NCBI RefSeq assembly: GCF_021602025.1
Contig: NZ_BQHW01000012.1
Location: 1 to 64,000 of the forward strand
Reading direction: 5' to 3'
DNA: 64,000 bases
Source of the DNA: Pseudomonas ceruminis
Lineage (GTDB): Bacteria; Pseudomonadota; Gammaproteobacteria; Pseudomonadales; Pseudomonadaceae
The position numbers and the translations under genes are program-made. Below, piece by piece: positions 1 to 8,137 of the stretch (position 1 is the first letter of the stretch; every line of letters starts with the position of its first letter). The notes below the pieces were generated by a model. It worked only from the letters and a program-made list of their open reading frames with translations, did no database searches and was not told the origin of the DNA.

Positions 1-325
1 AGCTCTGTGTTGTCTTGTGGTATGCCCGCTTGGGCAGCACCAGCAAACGGCGCTCTCCCAAGACCTGAAACAGCCTATCTCGGCCGACTTGGAATCGCTT
101 GTCAGGTTGGCAATGCAGCAAATAGTGCAGCTTGCGGGTACCCAGACGCGGCTGGCGCAGCCGGACTTGCTGAACAAACTGAACCACCCGATCTGCCTGG
201 CGCTCTTTGCCATCAGCGGCTCGGTTGCGTTTGTAGTATGCCTGTCGACTGATGCCTAGAAACTGACAAGCCCTGGCAATGCTCAGTCCTGCGACTTGGC
301 CTTGCGAGAGGACTTGCCGGATCGC
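1..325 (-). CDS. IS3-family transposase OrfB (partial, expressed by -1 frameshift)
   Basis: This is the frame entered after a -1 slip from orfA. It reads on through an HTH-like segment (SIARACQFLGISRQAYYKR) that is typical of the start of IS3 OrfB, then a segment containing LGTRKLHYLL and ends at the window edge at LPKRAYHKTTQS. The DDE catalytic core would lie outside the window. No convincing independent start codon is visible, so it is probably made only as an OrfAB fusion, as is usual for IS3 elements. No stop interrupts the visible part. Confidence 0.8.
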
Positions 326-681
326 TTTTTTACGACCGAAACACCATAGTCATTTTTCAGAACATCAACGACCGTCTCGAAGAACTGGGCCTTCTGGCTC
401 ATCAGCTCAAGCTGCTGCTCAAGCTCTTTGATCCGCTGCTCTGGAGTGAGCGGTTTGGGGTCAGACATCGCGCAGCTCCTCTCGACTCGGATCGATGCCC
501 CTTGGCTCCAATCCTGCCGACCGTGCTTACGCAACCATACCAGAACCGTCGACCGGCCCTGAATGCCATACCGTTCCTGGGCCTGGCCGTAGGTCATCTC
601 GCCTTTTTCAATCTGATCAACCACCGCCAATTTAAAAGACAGTGAGTAATCTCGCTGTGTGCGCTTTACACCTTGCTCCAT
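283..681 (-). CDS. IS3-family transposase OrfA
   Basis: A protein of about 132 residues. The N-terminal half is a helix-turn-helix of the transposase type (SFKLAVVDQIEKGEMTYGQ ... GRSTVLVWLRKHG). The C-terminal half is a coiled-coil leucine-zipper-like region (PEQRIKELEQQLELM) used for multimerisation in this family. The chosen ATG at 681 has a GGAG five to ten bases upstream. An in-frame upstream extension to 759 would run out of the IS and is rejected. The 3' end overlaps orfB and holds the slippery heptamer. The gene looks intact, so the element may still be active. Confidence 0.85.
   Translation of the reverse strand: MEQGVKRTQRDYSLSFKLAVVDQIEKGEMTYGQAQERYGIQGRSTVLVWLRKHGRQDWSQGASIRVERSCAMSDPKPLTPEQRIKELEQQLELMSQKAQFFETVVDVLKNDYGVSVVKKRSGKSSRKAKSQD
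325..331 (-). other. Programmed -1 frameshift site (A AAA AAG)
   Basis: On the minus strand the run AAAAAAG lies near the end of orfA. Shifting by -1 here continues without a stop into the OrfB-like sequence (V-K-K-A-I-R-Q...). A6G is the classical slippery heptamer of IS3-family elements. Frameshifting itself is inferred. Confidence 0.75.
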
Positions 682-743
682 CTGACTCTCCGGAAATTCG
701 GGATGGGAGGTGTAAACCTTATTCAGGACGGGACACGGACATG

Positions 744-770
744 AAAAAAGGGAGGCCACTGGGGCCTCCC
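744..770 (-). terminator. Rho-independent terminator (minus strand)
   Basis: GGGAGGCC at 750-757 pairs perfectly with GGCCTCCC at 763-770 around a five-base loop. On the minus strand the stem is followed by six T (744-749). It ends something transcribed leftwards from the 770-1057 interval, and the IS sits nine bases beyond it. Confidence 0.85.
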
Positions 771-925
771 TTCGAGAATTGTCGTCCGTGCTCGGCGCTT
801 GTGGCGCCGGCTCACCTCACACGCTCTTGTGGAGTGTGTGTAGCCCGGGGGCCTGCAGATCCGATGGGATGGCGGGCCGCGACCGCCCGCCTAGGGCGCG
901 TCGCCGTGGACTGATGTCCGGGCAG
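744..925 (-). ncRNA. Candidate structured RNA ending at the 744-770 terminator
   Basis: The interval between the IS and the Lrp-type gene has no convincing ORF. Read on the minus strand it shows a series of hairpins before the terminator: GGAC/GTCC (908-919), GGCGGGC/GCCCGCC (871-891), CACAC/GTGTG (818-838) and CGGCGC/GCGCCG (793-809). A terminator with no gene ahead of it plus serial stems suggests an sRNA or a long leader. I do not recognise a family, and the 5' end at about 925 is a guess with no clear promoter. Confidence 0.35.
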
Positions 926-1057
926 TGATTCTGTGGATAAAGATACGGGAGTGCCTGGGGCAGGAGATTGCGAATATTGCTCATATAAATAGCACTTGCG
1001 CAATTTTTAACCCTGGATCGATAATTCACAGCAATCCGAACAGAAAAGGCCTTTTCC

Positions 1058-1534
1058 ATGAGCAAGCTTGACCGCTACGACCTGAGCATCCTCGCCGAAT
1101 TGCAACGCGACGCCCGCATCTCCAACCAGGAGTTGGCCGAACGCATCGGCCTGTCGCCCTCGCCGTGCTCGCGTCGGGTCAAGCAGTTGGAGGACGACGG
1201 CTACATCTCGCGCCAGGTTGCCCTGCTCGATCGCAAGAAACTCGGCCTGAGCCTGACCGCCTATGTGCTGATCGGCATGGACCGCCATACCCCAGAGCGC
1301 TTCGAGACGTTCGAAGCAGCGATTCGCAACTTGCCCCAGGTGCTCGAATGCAGCCTGGTCACCGGTATGGATGCCGACTATCAGCTCAAGGTCGTGGTGC
1401 CGGACATGGATCACTACCAGAAATTACTACTAGGCAGCCTGACCCGTATTGAAGGCGTCACCAGCGTGCGCTCCAGCTTCGTGCTCAACCAGGTGCTGGC
1501 GAGCACCGAGCTACCCTTGACCCACCTTCGTTAA
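1058..1534 (+). CDS. Lrp/AsnC-family transcriptional regulator
   Basis: A regulator of 158 residues, the usual length for the family. Residues 1-60 form the winged helix-turn-helix (LDRYDLSILAELQRDARIS ... LAERIGLSPSPCSRRVKQLE). The rest is the RAM ligand-binding and oligomerisation domain (VLECSLVTGMDADYQLKVVV). Such proteins sense amino acids and often control an adjacent divergent gene, but here the divergent side holds only the structured interval and the IS. Upstream, TTGCG at about 969 and CGCAA at about 998 bracket an AT-rich stretch that could be an autoregulatory site. The target genes are unknown. Confidence 0.92.
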   Translation: MSKLDRYDLSILAELQRDARISNQELAERIGLSPSPCSRRVKQLEDDGYISRQVALLDRKKLGLSLTAYVLIGMDRHTPERFETFEAAIRNLPQVLECSLVTGMDADYQLKVVVPDMDHYQKLLLGSLTRIEGVTSVRSSFVLNQVLASTELPLTHLR

Positions 1535-1553
1535 ATGCTCGCACCGCCCGGCG

Positions 1554-1559
1554 TATAAT
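1554..1559 (+). promoter_or_regulatory. -10 box for the DUF2788 gene
   Basis: A perfect TATAAT lies 30 bases upstream of the DUF2788 start. The matching -35 (TTAAAT at 1531-1536, 17-base spacing) is poor. The start region also reads GAGAACAACAATGG, which contains an AACAACAA motif of the Crc/Hfq type. Confidence 0.45.
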
Positions 1560-1588
1560 CAGCCGCTCAGCCAGCCTGGAGAACAACA

Positions 1589-1792
1589 ATGGATCCCGCC
1601 GTATTCGAAGAATGGATGATGATCATCCTGGTCACCGTGTTGATCGGTTTCATGGGTTTCATCGTCTGGGACCTGGCGAAAAAGTCCAAGGCTGGGCGGT
1701 TTGGCACGATGATCCTGTTCTTCGTACTGGGCTTGGGGGTGCTGGCCTTCATCATCAAGAGCGTGGTGGTGGGGTTTCTGGAAGGGGTCTAG
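1589..1792 (+). CDS. DUF2788 small inner-membrane protein
   Basis: A 67-residue protein with two hydrophobic segments (about residues 10-27 and 40-62) separated by a short basic loop (LAKKSKAGRFG). It matches what I know of the DUF2788 family, found in Pseudomonas and relatives with no assigned function. The start has a good purine-rich site (GGAGAAC) and its own -10 box. It stands alone between the Lrp-type regulator and the convergent rluE gene. Confidence 0.85.
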   Translation: MDPAVFEEWMMIILVTVLIGFMGFIVWDLAKKSKAGRFGTMILFFVLGLGVLAFIIKSVVVGFLEGV

Positions 1793-1953
1793 CGGCCTCT
1801 CGAACGGGTAGGCGATGACGGAATGTAGGCTTGCCAGCGCCTAAGGTCATGGGGGCTTGCCCCACGAAACAGGCAACGCGGTGGTGGCGGGGCATGCTTG
1901 CAGCCACAGGAACTGCGTCAACGTTCCAAGGGCAGTCCAGGCACCCGCGAGCG

Positions 1954-2583
1954 CTACAGCCTTGCCGGCACCTCGCGCCAGCAGCCCTGCTCCAACCCAT
2001 CCAGTGCCCAATCCCCAATTCGCACCCGCACCAGGCGCAAGGTCGGCAAGCCCACCGCCGCTGTCATGCGCCGCACCTGGCGGTTACGCCCCTCGCGAAT
2101 CACCAGCTCCAGCCAGCTTGTCGGCACGCTCTTGCGATAGCGTACCGGCGGGTTGCGTGGCCACAGGTCAGGCTCATCCAGGCGCCGTGCTTGAGCCGGC
2201 AGCGTCGGGCCATCATTGAGCTCGACACCCTCACGCAGCCGCTGTAACTGTTCGTCACTTGGCTCGCCTTCGACCTGCACCCAGTAGGTCTTGGCCAGCT
2301 TGTGCCTGGGATCGGCAATGCGCGCCTGCAGCCCCCCATCGTTGGTCAGCAGCAACAGGCCTTCACTGTCCCGGTCCAACCGCCCGGCCGGGTAGACGCC
2401 AGGGATATCGATGTAGTCCTTGAGCGTCGCACGCCCTTCGCCGTCGCTGAACTGGGTCAGTACATCGAACGGTTTGTTGAACAGGATCAGGCGCGGCTCG
2501 GCCGGCGGCGCCTTGGGCTGGCGTCGCGGGCCGGCAGGCCGCGCCTGCGGGCGGCGCGGCTTGGAACGGGGTGGAAGTGGCAT
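1954..2583 (-). CDS. rluE: 23S rRNA pseudouridine(2457) synthase RluE
   Basis: A 209-residue member of the RsuA/RluB/E/F family, which isomerises a single uridine in rRNA. The signature [17 protein letters not shown] holds the catalytic aspartate. KTYWVQVEG and [11 protein letters not shown] are further family motifs. The first 30 residues are a proline/arginine-rich extension ([20 protein letters not shown]) ahead of the catalytic domain, with no S4 domain, which favours RluE over RsuA. The ATG at 2583 lies six bases downstream of amn, so the two are probably co-transcribed. Confidence 0.88.
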   Translation of the reverse strand: MPLPPRSKPRRPQARPAGPRRQPKAPPAEPRLILFNKPFDVLTQFSDGEGRATLKDYIDIPGVYPAGRLDRDSEGLLLLTNDGGLQARIADPRHKLAKTYWVQVEGEPSDEQLQRLREGVELNDGPTLPAQARRLDEPDLWPRNPPVRYRKSVPTSWLELVIREGRNRQVRRMTAAVGLPTLRLVRVRIGDWALDGLEQGCWREVPARL

Positions 2584-2589
2584 GGACCC

Positions 2590-4053
2590 TCAGCGGAACG
2601 GCGGCTCATCGAAGCTGCGCAGTTTACGCGAGTGCAGCGAATTGAGCTCGGTGCGCAACAGGTCGAGTGCAGCAATGCCGATCTTCAGGTGCTGGCTGAC
2701 CGCACGGTTGTAGAAAGCGTTGGCCGAACCCGGCAGCTTGATTTCACTGTGCAACGGCTTGTCGGACACACACAGCAACGTGCCGTAGGGCACCCGCAGG
2801 CGATAACCCTGGGCGGCGATGGTGCCGCTTTCCATGTCTACCGCCACGGCCCGCGACAGGTTGATCAGCGGCCGTTCCTGGGCCCAGCGCAGTTCCCAGT
2901 TACGGTCGTCGTAGGTCAGCACGGTGCCGGTGCGCAGGCGCTTTTTCAGCTCTTCGCCACGTTCGCCGGTGACCTGCGCTGCCGCCTCCTGCAGCGCCAG
3001 CTGCACTTCTGCCAGCGCGGGAATCGGGATGTTCGGCGGCACGACCCGGTCGAGGATGCCGTCGCGGCGCATGTAGGCGTGGGCCAGCACATAGTCGCCA
3101 ATGGTCTGCGACTGCCGCAGGCCGCCACAGTGGCCGATCATCAGCCAGCAGTGCGGCCGCAGCACGGCCAGGTGGTCGGTGATGTTCTTGGCGTTGGACG
3201 GGCCGACGCCAATGTTGACCAGGGTGACGCCATCGCCGTCGGCCGCGATCAGGTGGTAGGCCGGCATCTGGTAGCGGTGCCAGACCACGCTGGCCACCAG
3301 CGCCTGCGCCTCACCGTGGTCCATGCCTTTTTCGATCGACACGTTACCCGGCAGCACCATGCGCACGAAGCGCGGGTCATCCCGCAGTTGCTCGAGGCCA
3401 TGGCTGATGAACTGGTCGACATAGCGGTGATAGTTGGTCAGCAGGATCCACGGTTGCACATGGCGCCAGTCGCTGCCGGTGTAATGCACCAGGCGGCGCA
3501 GGGAGAAATCGACGCGGGCGGCGTCGAACAGTGCCAAAGGCAGGGTCTCGGCGCTGCCCCAGTCGCACAGGCCATCGGCAATGTTGTCGGTGGCGGCGGA
3601 CAGGTCGGTGCTGGGGAATACCCGCGCCAGTTCGGCGGCGGTGATACCGCTGCCAGCCAGTTCATCGCCCTGGTCGACCACATACGGGTACGGGATGTTC
3701 TGTTCACTGATGCCGACTTCCACGGTCACGGTGTAGTCGTGCATCAACGGGCGCAACTGCTCGAGCAGGTAACCGCGAAAGGCCGCAGGCTGGGTGACGG
3801 TGACGCTGTAGGTGCCAGCGACCTGGACCTTGGCATAGGCGCGGGTGGTGGCGGCAACCTCGCCGTGGCTGTAGTAGGTCAGGCGCAGCGCCGGGTACCG
3901 GTACACGGCGCGCTCGTCGGCGTCCGGCTCGGTACGATCCTTCAGGTAACGCTTGAGGGCCTGGCTGAGGGCCCCGGTGGCCTGTTCATGCAGGGCCGCC
4001 AGACGATCGACGGCCTGTTCGGGGGTATCAACGACTACAAAGGCGTGGCTCAC
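2590..4053 (-). CDS. amn: AMP nucleosidase
   Basis: Cleaves AMP to adenine and ribose 5-phosphate in purine salvage. The 487-residue length fits the bacterial enzyme (about 484). The N-terminal half is the AMP-nucleosidase-specific domain. The C-terminal half is a nucleoside-phosphorylase fold (GDGVTLVNIGVGPSNAKNI, WLMIGHCGGLR, AVDMESGTIAAQG, LCVSDKPLH). Translation starts at a GTG (4053) preceded by AGGAAG about eight bases upstream. It lies upstream of rluE and downstream of the acyl-CoA dehydrogenase on the same strand. Confidence 0.93.
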   Translation of the reverse strand: MSHAFVVVDTPEQAVDRLAALHEQATGALSQALKRYLKDRTEPDADERAVYRYPALRLTYYSHGEVAATTRAYAKVQVAGTYSVTVTQPAAFRGYLLEQLRPLMHDYTVTVEVGISEQNIPYPYVVDQGDELAGSGITAAELARVFPSTDLSAATDNIADGLCDWGSAETLPLALFDAARVDFSLRRLVHYTGSDWRHVQPWILLTNYHRYVDQFISHGLEQLRDDPRFVRMVLPGNVSIEKGMDHGEAQALVASVVWHRYQMPAYHLIAADGDGVTLVNIGVGPSNAKNITDHLAVLRPHCWLMIGHCGGLRQSQTIGDYVLAHAYMRRDGILDRVVPPNIPIPALAEVQLALQEAAAQVTGERGEELKKRLRTGTVLTYDDRNWELRWAQERPLINLSRAVAVDMESGTIAAQGYRLRVPYGTLLCVSDKPLHSEIKLPGSANAFYNRAVSQHLKIGIAALDLLRTELNSLHSRKLRSFDEPPFR

Positions 4054-4121
4054 ACTGTGCTTCCTGTCTGGACATGCATGTCAGCCATCTTGCCTACCTT
4101 CGTCGCTAAAAACACCCCCTG

Positions 4122-5774
4122 TCAGCTCGGCCAGACAGGCGTAGCCCGCGCCACCAGCGCCTGGACGTCGGCGCCCCGGGGCAAGGCCCCATAAGCCCGG
4201 CCGCCCGTTGCCAGTCGGCTGCCGATGAAGGCATCGCTGACCGCCGCATTTCCGGCCTCCAGCAACAGCTTAGCCTGCAGGGCCAAGGCAATGTCCTCGG
4301 TCAACTGCCGCGCACGGTACTGAATGTCACTGGTGTCGGCGAAGGCGCCCTTGAGGTTGCCGATGTGCGCAGCCAGCCGCGGGTCGCCGTGCCCATCGCC
4401 CAGTTCGGCGAACAGCGCATCGAGCACGCCCGGCTCCTTGGACAACGCCCGCAGCACGTCCAGGCACTGCACATTGCCCGAGCCTTCCCAGGTGGAATTG
4501 ACCGGCGCCTCGCGATAAAGGCGCGGCAGGATGCTGTCCTCGACATAACCGGCACCGCCCAGGCATTCGGCGGCCTCGTTGATCATCCCTGGCGCGCGTT
4601 TGCAGATCCAGTACTTGCCCACTGCCGTGACCAACCGGGCGAAGTGCGCCTGGTGCGGGTCATCGAGTTGCTCCAGGGCTTGCCCCATGCGCAGGCTCAA
4701 TGCCAGCGCCGCTTCGCTTTCCAAGGCCAGGTCGGCGAGCACGTTCTGCATCAGGGGCTGCTCGCTCAGCACCCGGCCACCGACCTTGCGGTGCGCGCAA
4801 TGGTGGGTGGCCTGGGTCAGGGCCTGGCGCATCAAAGCACTGGAGCCGACCATGCAGTCGAAACGAGTCATGGCCACCATCTCGATGATGGTCGGCACAC
4901 CCCGCCCCTCCTCGCCCACCATCCAGGCCAGGGCGCCACGGAACTCCACCTCGCTGGAGGCATTGGAGCTGTTGCCCAGCTTGTTCTTCAGGCGCTGAAT
5001 GTAGAACTGGTTGCGGTTGTCGTCCGGGCGGTGGCGCGGCAGCAGGAAGCAGCTCAGGCCCTTGTCGGTCTGCGCCAGGGTCAGGAAGGCGTCGCACATC
5101 GGTGCCGAGCAGAACCACTTGTGCCCGACCAGTTCGTAGGGCTGGCCCGGGCCGGGGCTGCCGACTGGGTAGGCGCGGGTGGTGTTGGCACGCACATCGG
5201 TACCGCCCTGCTTTTCGGTCATGGCCATGCCGATGGTTACGCCGGCCTTGTGGCGATCGCCGACATTGCGTGGGTCATACTCGCGGGCGAGGATCTTCGG
5301 CAGCCAGTATTCAGCCAGTTCGGGCTGCAACCTGAGCGCAGGCACAGCGGCGAAGGTCATGGTCAGCGGGCAGCCCGTGCCGGCTTCTGCCTGGCTGTGC
5401 AGGTAGGTCATAGCGGCCCGGGCCACATGGGCGCCGGCGCGGGGCTCGGCCCAGGGCAACGAGGGCAGGCCGTGCTCCACGGCTGTGCGCATCAGTTCAT
5501 GGTAGGCGGGATGAAATTCCACCAGGTCGATGCGGTGGCCATAGCGGTCGTGGCTGCTGAATTCGGGCTTGTGTGCATTGGCCAAAAAACCGGCAGCCAT
5601 CAGCGGCCCGCCCGCCAAGGCACCGTAGGCGTCGATCCGCGACTCGGCCCATCCGGCCCCGAAACGCCGCGACCACGCCTGCAACGGCAGGTCCAGGCGG
5701 TACAGGTTGGCACCGTCGAGCGACGGCGGCTGGTTGGTGACTTCGTGGGTTTCAGCGTACTGGTGCAGGTTCAT
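4122..5774 (-). CDS. AidB-like acyl-CoA dehydrogenase
   Basis: A 550-residue FAD enzyme of the acyl-CoA dehydrogenase superfamily, longer than the usual 380-400 because of an AidB-type N-terminal domain. Visible motifs are TEKQGGTDVRANTT (FAD/substrate region), GEEGRGVPTI, and LGGAGYVEDS...REAPVNSTWEGSGNV near the C-terminus, where AidB-type proteins carry WEG. The substrate could be a branched or short acyl-CoA, or the protein could act in alkylation response like AidB; sequence alone cannot decide. The ATG at 5774 has CAGGAG seven bases upstream. The longer in-frame extension has low-complexity composition and is rejected. Confidence 0.88.
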   Translation of the reverse strand: MNLHQYAETHEVTNQPPSLDGANLYRLDLPLQAWSRRFGAGWAESRIDAYGALAGGPLMAAGFLANAHKPEFSSHDRYGHRIDLVEFHPAYHELMRTAVEHGLPSLPWAEPRAGAHVARAAMTYLHSQAEAGTGCPLTMTFAAVPALRLQPELAEYWLPKILAREYDPRNVGDRHKAGVTIGMAMTEKQGGTDVRANTTRAYPVGSPGPGQPYELVGHKWFCSAPMCDAFLTLAQTDKGLSCFLLPRHRPDDNRNQFYIQRLKNKLGNSSNASSEVEFRGALAWMVGEEGRGVPTIIEMVAMTRFDCMVGSSALMRQALTQATHHCAHRKVGGRVLSEQPLMQNVLADLALESEAALALSLRMGQALEQLDDPHQAHFARLVTAVGKYWICKRAPGMINEAAECLGGAGYVEDSILPRLYREAPVNSTWEGSGNVQCLDVLRALSKEPGVLDALFAELGDGHGDPRLAAHIGNLKGAFADTSDIQYRARQLTEDIALALQAKLLLEAGNAAVSDAFIGSRLATGGRAYGALPRGADVQALVARATPVWPS

Positions 5775-5851
5775 CGCGAGCTCCTGGAGGCCGGGTATGC
5801 CTGAAAGCCCCAGTGAAGCACTCCCTGCCGGGCAGTCAAAGTGACAAAAAT

Positions 5852-5867
5852 GACTAAACGTGTAGTC
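5852..5867. promoter_or_regulatory. Palindromic operator candidate upstream of the acyl-CoA dehydrogenase
   Basis: GACTAAACGTGTAGTC matches its own reverse complement at 14 of 16 positions (arms GACTA/TAGTC around ACGT). It lies about 80 bases upstream of the dehydrogenase start and just past the kinase stop, where a promoter is expected. The size suits a TetR-type dimer. No such regulator gene is in the window. Confidence 0.45.
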
Positions 5868-5880
5868 GCAGCCCGCTAAC

Positions 5881-7872
5881 CTAGAACCCGTTGCCCGCCG
5901 AAACCGCCCTGCCCGGCGGCCTCTGCAACTGGGCAATCGCCACCTGCAAGGTAAACTCGAACCGGCTGCCCAGCCCGCGCGTCGACTCGTGGGACAACCT
6001 GCCGCCCAGCACCTCACCCATCTGCCGGCAGATAGACAGGCCAATCCCCAGCCCGCCATAGCGCCGGGTCATCGAACCATCGACCTGGAAGAAGCGCTGG
6101 TAGAGCAGCGCCTGGTCAAGGTCATCGAAACCGATGCCGCTGTCGCTCACGGTGAACGTCAGCACCAGGCTGCCCGGCCCCTGACGGCGCCCGCGGGCCT
6201 GGATCATCACCCCGCCCTGGTGGGTGAACTTCAGGCCGTTATCTACCAGACAGCCCAGGCAACGGGCCAACTTGTGCGCATCGCCAAGCAATTCGTCCGG
6301 CAGGTCGGCGGGAACATCCAGGCTCAGGTACAACCCCTTGCTCAGGGCCATTCCGGCGTAACCGGCGCGCAGTTCCTGAAGCATGCGGCGCAGGCTGAAT
6401 GGCGCGGCCTGCACCCGCGCCCGACCGGCCTGCAGTTCGGTGAGGGTCAGGATATCGTCAACCATGCCCATCATGTCCTGGGCAGAGCCCGCCGCAGTAC
6501 GCTGGTACTGGGCCATCTCGGCGCTCATGGGCAGCGTCTGCATCAACTCCAGCGAGCCGATCACGCCATTCATTGGCGTGCGCAACTCGTGGGTGACGGT
6601 GGCGAGGAATTCGTCCTTGAGCAGATTGCTCCTGGCCAGTTGCTGGTTCAGTTGCTCCAGAGTACGCCCGGTATCACGCAGGGTCTGCGCCTGCTGGTTG
6701 CGCATGCTGTTGATACGGTCGGCCAGCGCCAGGGACAACAACGCCACCTCCAAGGCCGAACCCAGCTGGCTGGCGTACATGGTGATGAACACGTTGGGCA
6801 GATACCCCAGTACCATCAGGGTGTTCACCAGCCCGCCGAGCAGAAACGCCGTCCAGGCGATGATGAACCAGCGCGCCACGCGCAGGCCGCGCGACCAGGC
6901 GTACAGCCCGGCAGTGAAAATGCTGACGGTGAACAGCAGGGCCAGTACCGTGGCCATGCGCAAAGCAATGCCGTAGGGCATGGTCACCGCCAGCAGCATC
7001 ACCCCCCCTCCACCGAGCATCAGTAGCTGCAGAAGCCGGTCCAGGCCCCGGCTGAGCTTGCCCAGGCGCAGGAAGTAGCGGGCGAACTGGCAACCGAACA
7101 AACCGGCCGCACCGATGAACAGGGGCGTCGCAGCATTGGCCCACCATGGGCTGTTGGGCCAGAAGTAAGCCACCCCGGCGCCGTTAACCGACACCTGGTA
7201 AAGGCCGAATGAGGCGATGTAGAGGATGTAATAGAGGTAACTGACATCTCGCACGCTGAGGTAGATGAACAGGTTGTACACCAGCATCACCAGCAACACG
7301 CCGTAGATCATCCCCAGTACATACAGCCGAGTGGGCTGCTCTTCCATGTAGGCTTCGCTCGACCACAGCGCCAGCGGCGCCTGCACCGATCCCTCGCTGT
7401 GCAAGCGCAGATAGACCGTGGTCGCCTGGCCGGGTAGCAAGGGTAGCGTGAACAGGTAGTTGTTCTGGCGGATCTGCCGGCTGTCATAGGGCAGGGCATC
7501 ACCGGTGCGCTGCACCAGGCGGTAGACGCCATCGCTGTCAGGCAGGTACAGCTCGAGATGGTCCAGTGGCGGATAGGCCAGTTCCAGCAACCATTGGCGA
7601 GGAGCGCTGCGGGCCGGGGCCAGGTAATGCAGGTCGACCTTGAGCCAGAACACCGAAGTCGAATAGCCGGCGTTCAGCACGTCTTCATGGTGTGTGCGGA
7701 AGCGGTTGGCGAACAGGGGCGCCGAGACCTGGGCAATGCTGGCGCTGCCCTCGCGGTCTTCATACACCTGCATGACCCTGCCCAGCGGAAGATGCCGGGT
7801 GGTATCGTCGAAATCGACCGCACGGGCCAGCACGGGCAACAAGCCCAGAAGCACAATTACCAAATAGCGCAT
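5881..7872 (-). CDS. 7TMR-DISM histidine kinase in the ladS position (no receiver domain)
   Basis: A 663-residue membrane sensor. It starts with a signal sequence (residues 1-18), then a periplasmic 7TMR-DISMED2 sensor domain to about residue 175, seven transmembrane segments (about 183-390), a HisKA domain with phosphoacceptor His428 (EFLATVTHELRTPMNG) and a HATPase domain (N box LVDNGLKFT, DSGIGF, GGLGIGLSI). It is LadS-like in layout and sits next to thiD, as ladS does in P. aeruginosa. LadS there is about 795 residues with a C-terminal receiver domain, which this protein lacks: it ends 25 residues after the ATPase domain. It may feed the Gac/Rsm pathway differently or not at all. Confidence 0.87.
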   Translation of the reverse strand: MRYLVIVLLGLLPVLARAVDFDDTTRHLPLGRVMQVYEDREGSASIAQVSAPLFANRFRTHHEDVLNAGYSTSVFWLKVDLHYLAPARSAPRQWLLELAYPPLDHLELYLPDSDGVYRLVQRTGDALPYDSRQIRQNNYLFTLPLLPGQATTVYLRLHSEGSVQAPLALWSSEAYMEEQPTRLYVLGMIYGVLLVMLVYNLFIYLSVRDVSYLYYILYIASFGLYQVSVNGAGVAYFWPNSPWWANAATPLFIGAAGLFGCQFARYFLRLGKLSRGLDRLLQLLMLGGGGVMLLAVTMPYGIALRMATVLALLFTVSIFTAGLYAWSRGLRVARWFIIAWTAFLLGGLVNTLMVLGYLPNVFITMYASQLGSALEVALLSLALADRINSMRNQQAQTLRDTGRTLEQLNQQLARSNLLKDEFLATVTHELRTPMNGVIGSLELMQTLPMSAEMAQYQRTAAGSAQDMMGMVDDILTLTELQAGRARVQAAPFSLRRMLQELRAGYAGMALSKGLYLSLDVPADLPDELLGDAHKLARCLGCLVDNGLKFTHQGGVMIQARGRRQGPGSLVLTFTVSDSGIGFDDLDQALLYQRFFQVDGSMTRRYGGLGIGLSICRQMGEVLGGRLSHESTRGLGSRFEFTLQVAIAQLQRPPGRAVSAGNGF

Positions 7873-8082
7873 ACAGCCCCAGCATGGCCTGTCCAGTTGC
7901 GTCGCGATGGCCCCCTATCCTTTTGAGACGACGAAATCCGGCAGCACCCGTTTATCGAGTTATTCGAGCACTCTAGCATAGCTTTCCCTGCGGGTAACGA
8001 GCCACTCCAACCTTGAAAGAAAAGGCTCTAAAACAATGCTTTCAGAGCATATCAAAGGACAAATCTGACCATCCGATCAACA

Positions 8083-8118
8083 AAACCCATTTGTAGGACG
8101 ATCCGCACAAATGGGTTT
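8083..8118 (+). promoter_or_regulatory. Long hairpin in the thiD leader
   Basis: AAACCCATTTGT (8083-8094) pairs perfectly with ACAAATGGGTTT (8107-8118), giving 12 bp. The 12-base loop contains a further GGA/TCC pair. It ends 19 bases before the thiD ATG and has no T tract on the plus strand. It does not show thi-box (TPP riboswitch) sequences. It could control thiD translation or protect the mRNA. Confidence 0.6.
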
Positions 8119-8137
8119 GGTGGTAAGCTCGCCGACC

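Larger units (their letters stand above)
1..735 (-). mobile_element. IS3-family insertion sequence, right end (cut by window edge)
   Basis: The element carries an orfA and the start of an orfB read from the minus strand, joined by an A6G slippery run, which is the standard IS3-family layout. Read on the minus strand, the proposed end begins TGTCCCGTCCTGAATAAGG at 735, with the TG terminus usual for the family. The bases CGG at 736-738 may be the target duplication. The other end lies outside the window, so the full length and duplication cannot be checked. The exact IS name is not assigned. Confidence 0.85.

Noticed and set aside
750-770. Cobalamin riboswitch suggested by the word GCCACTG
   Set aside because: The word is just one arm and loop of the terminator hairpin, and no B12 box is present.
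2302-4194. A 630-codon plus-strand frame
   Set aside because: It is antisense to amn and rluE, whose protein motifs are clear, and shows only low-complexity composition.
5775-6059. N-terminal extension of the acyl-CoA dehydrogenase
   Set aside because: It overlaps the 3' end of the kinase gene and the palindromic promoter region, and the internal ATG has a good ribosome site.
8000-8137. TPP riboswitch before thiD
   Set aside because: The conserved thi-box words (CTGAGA, ACCTGATCTGG) are absent; only a simple hairpin is seen.
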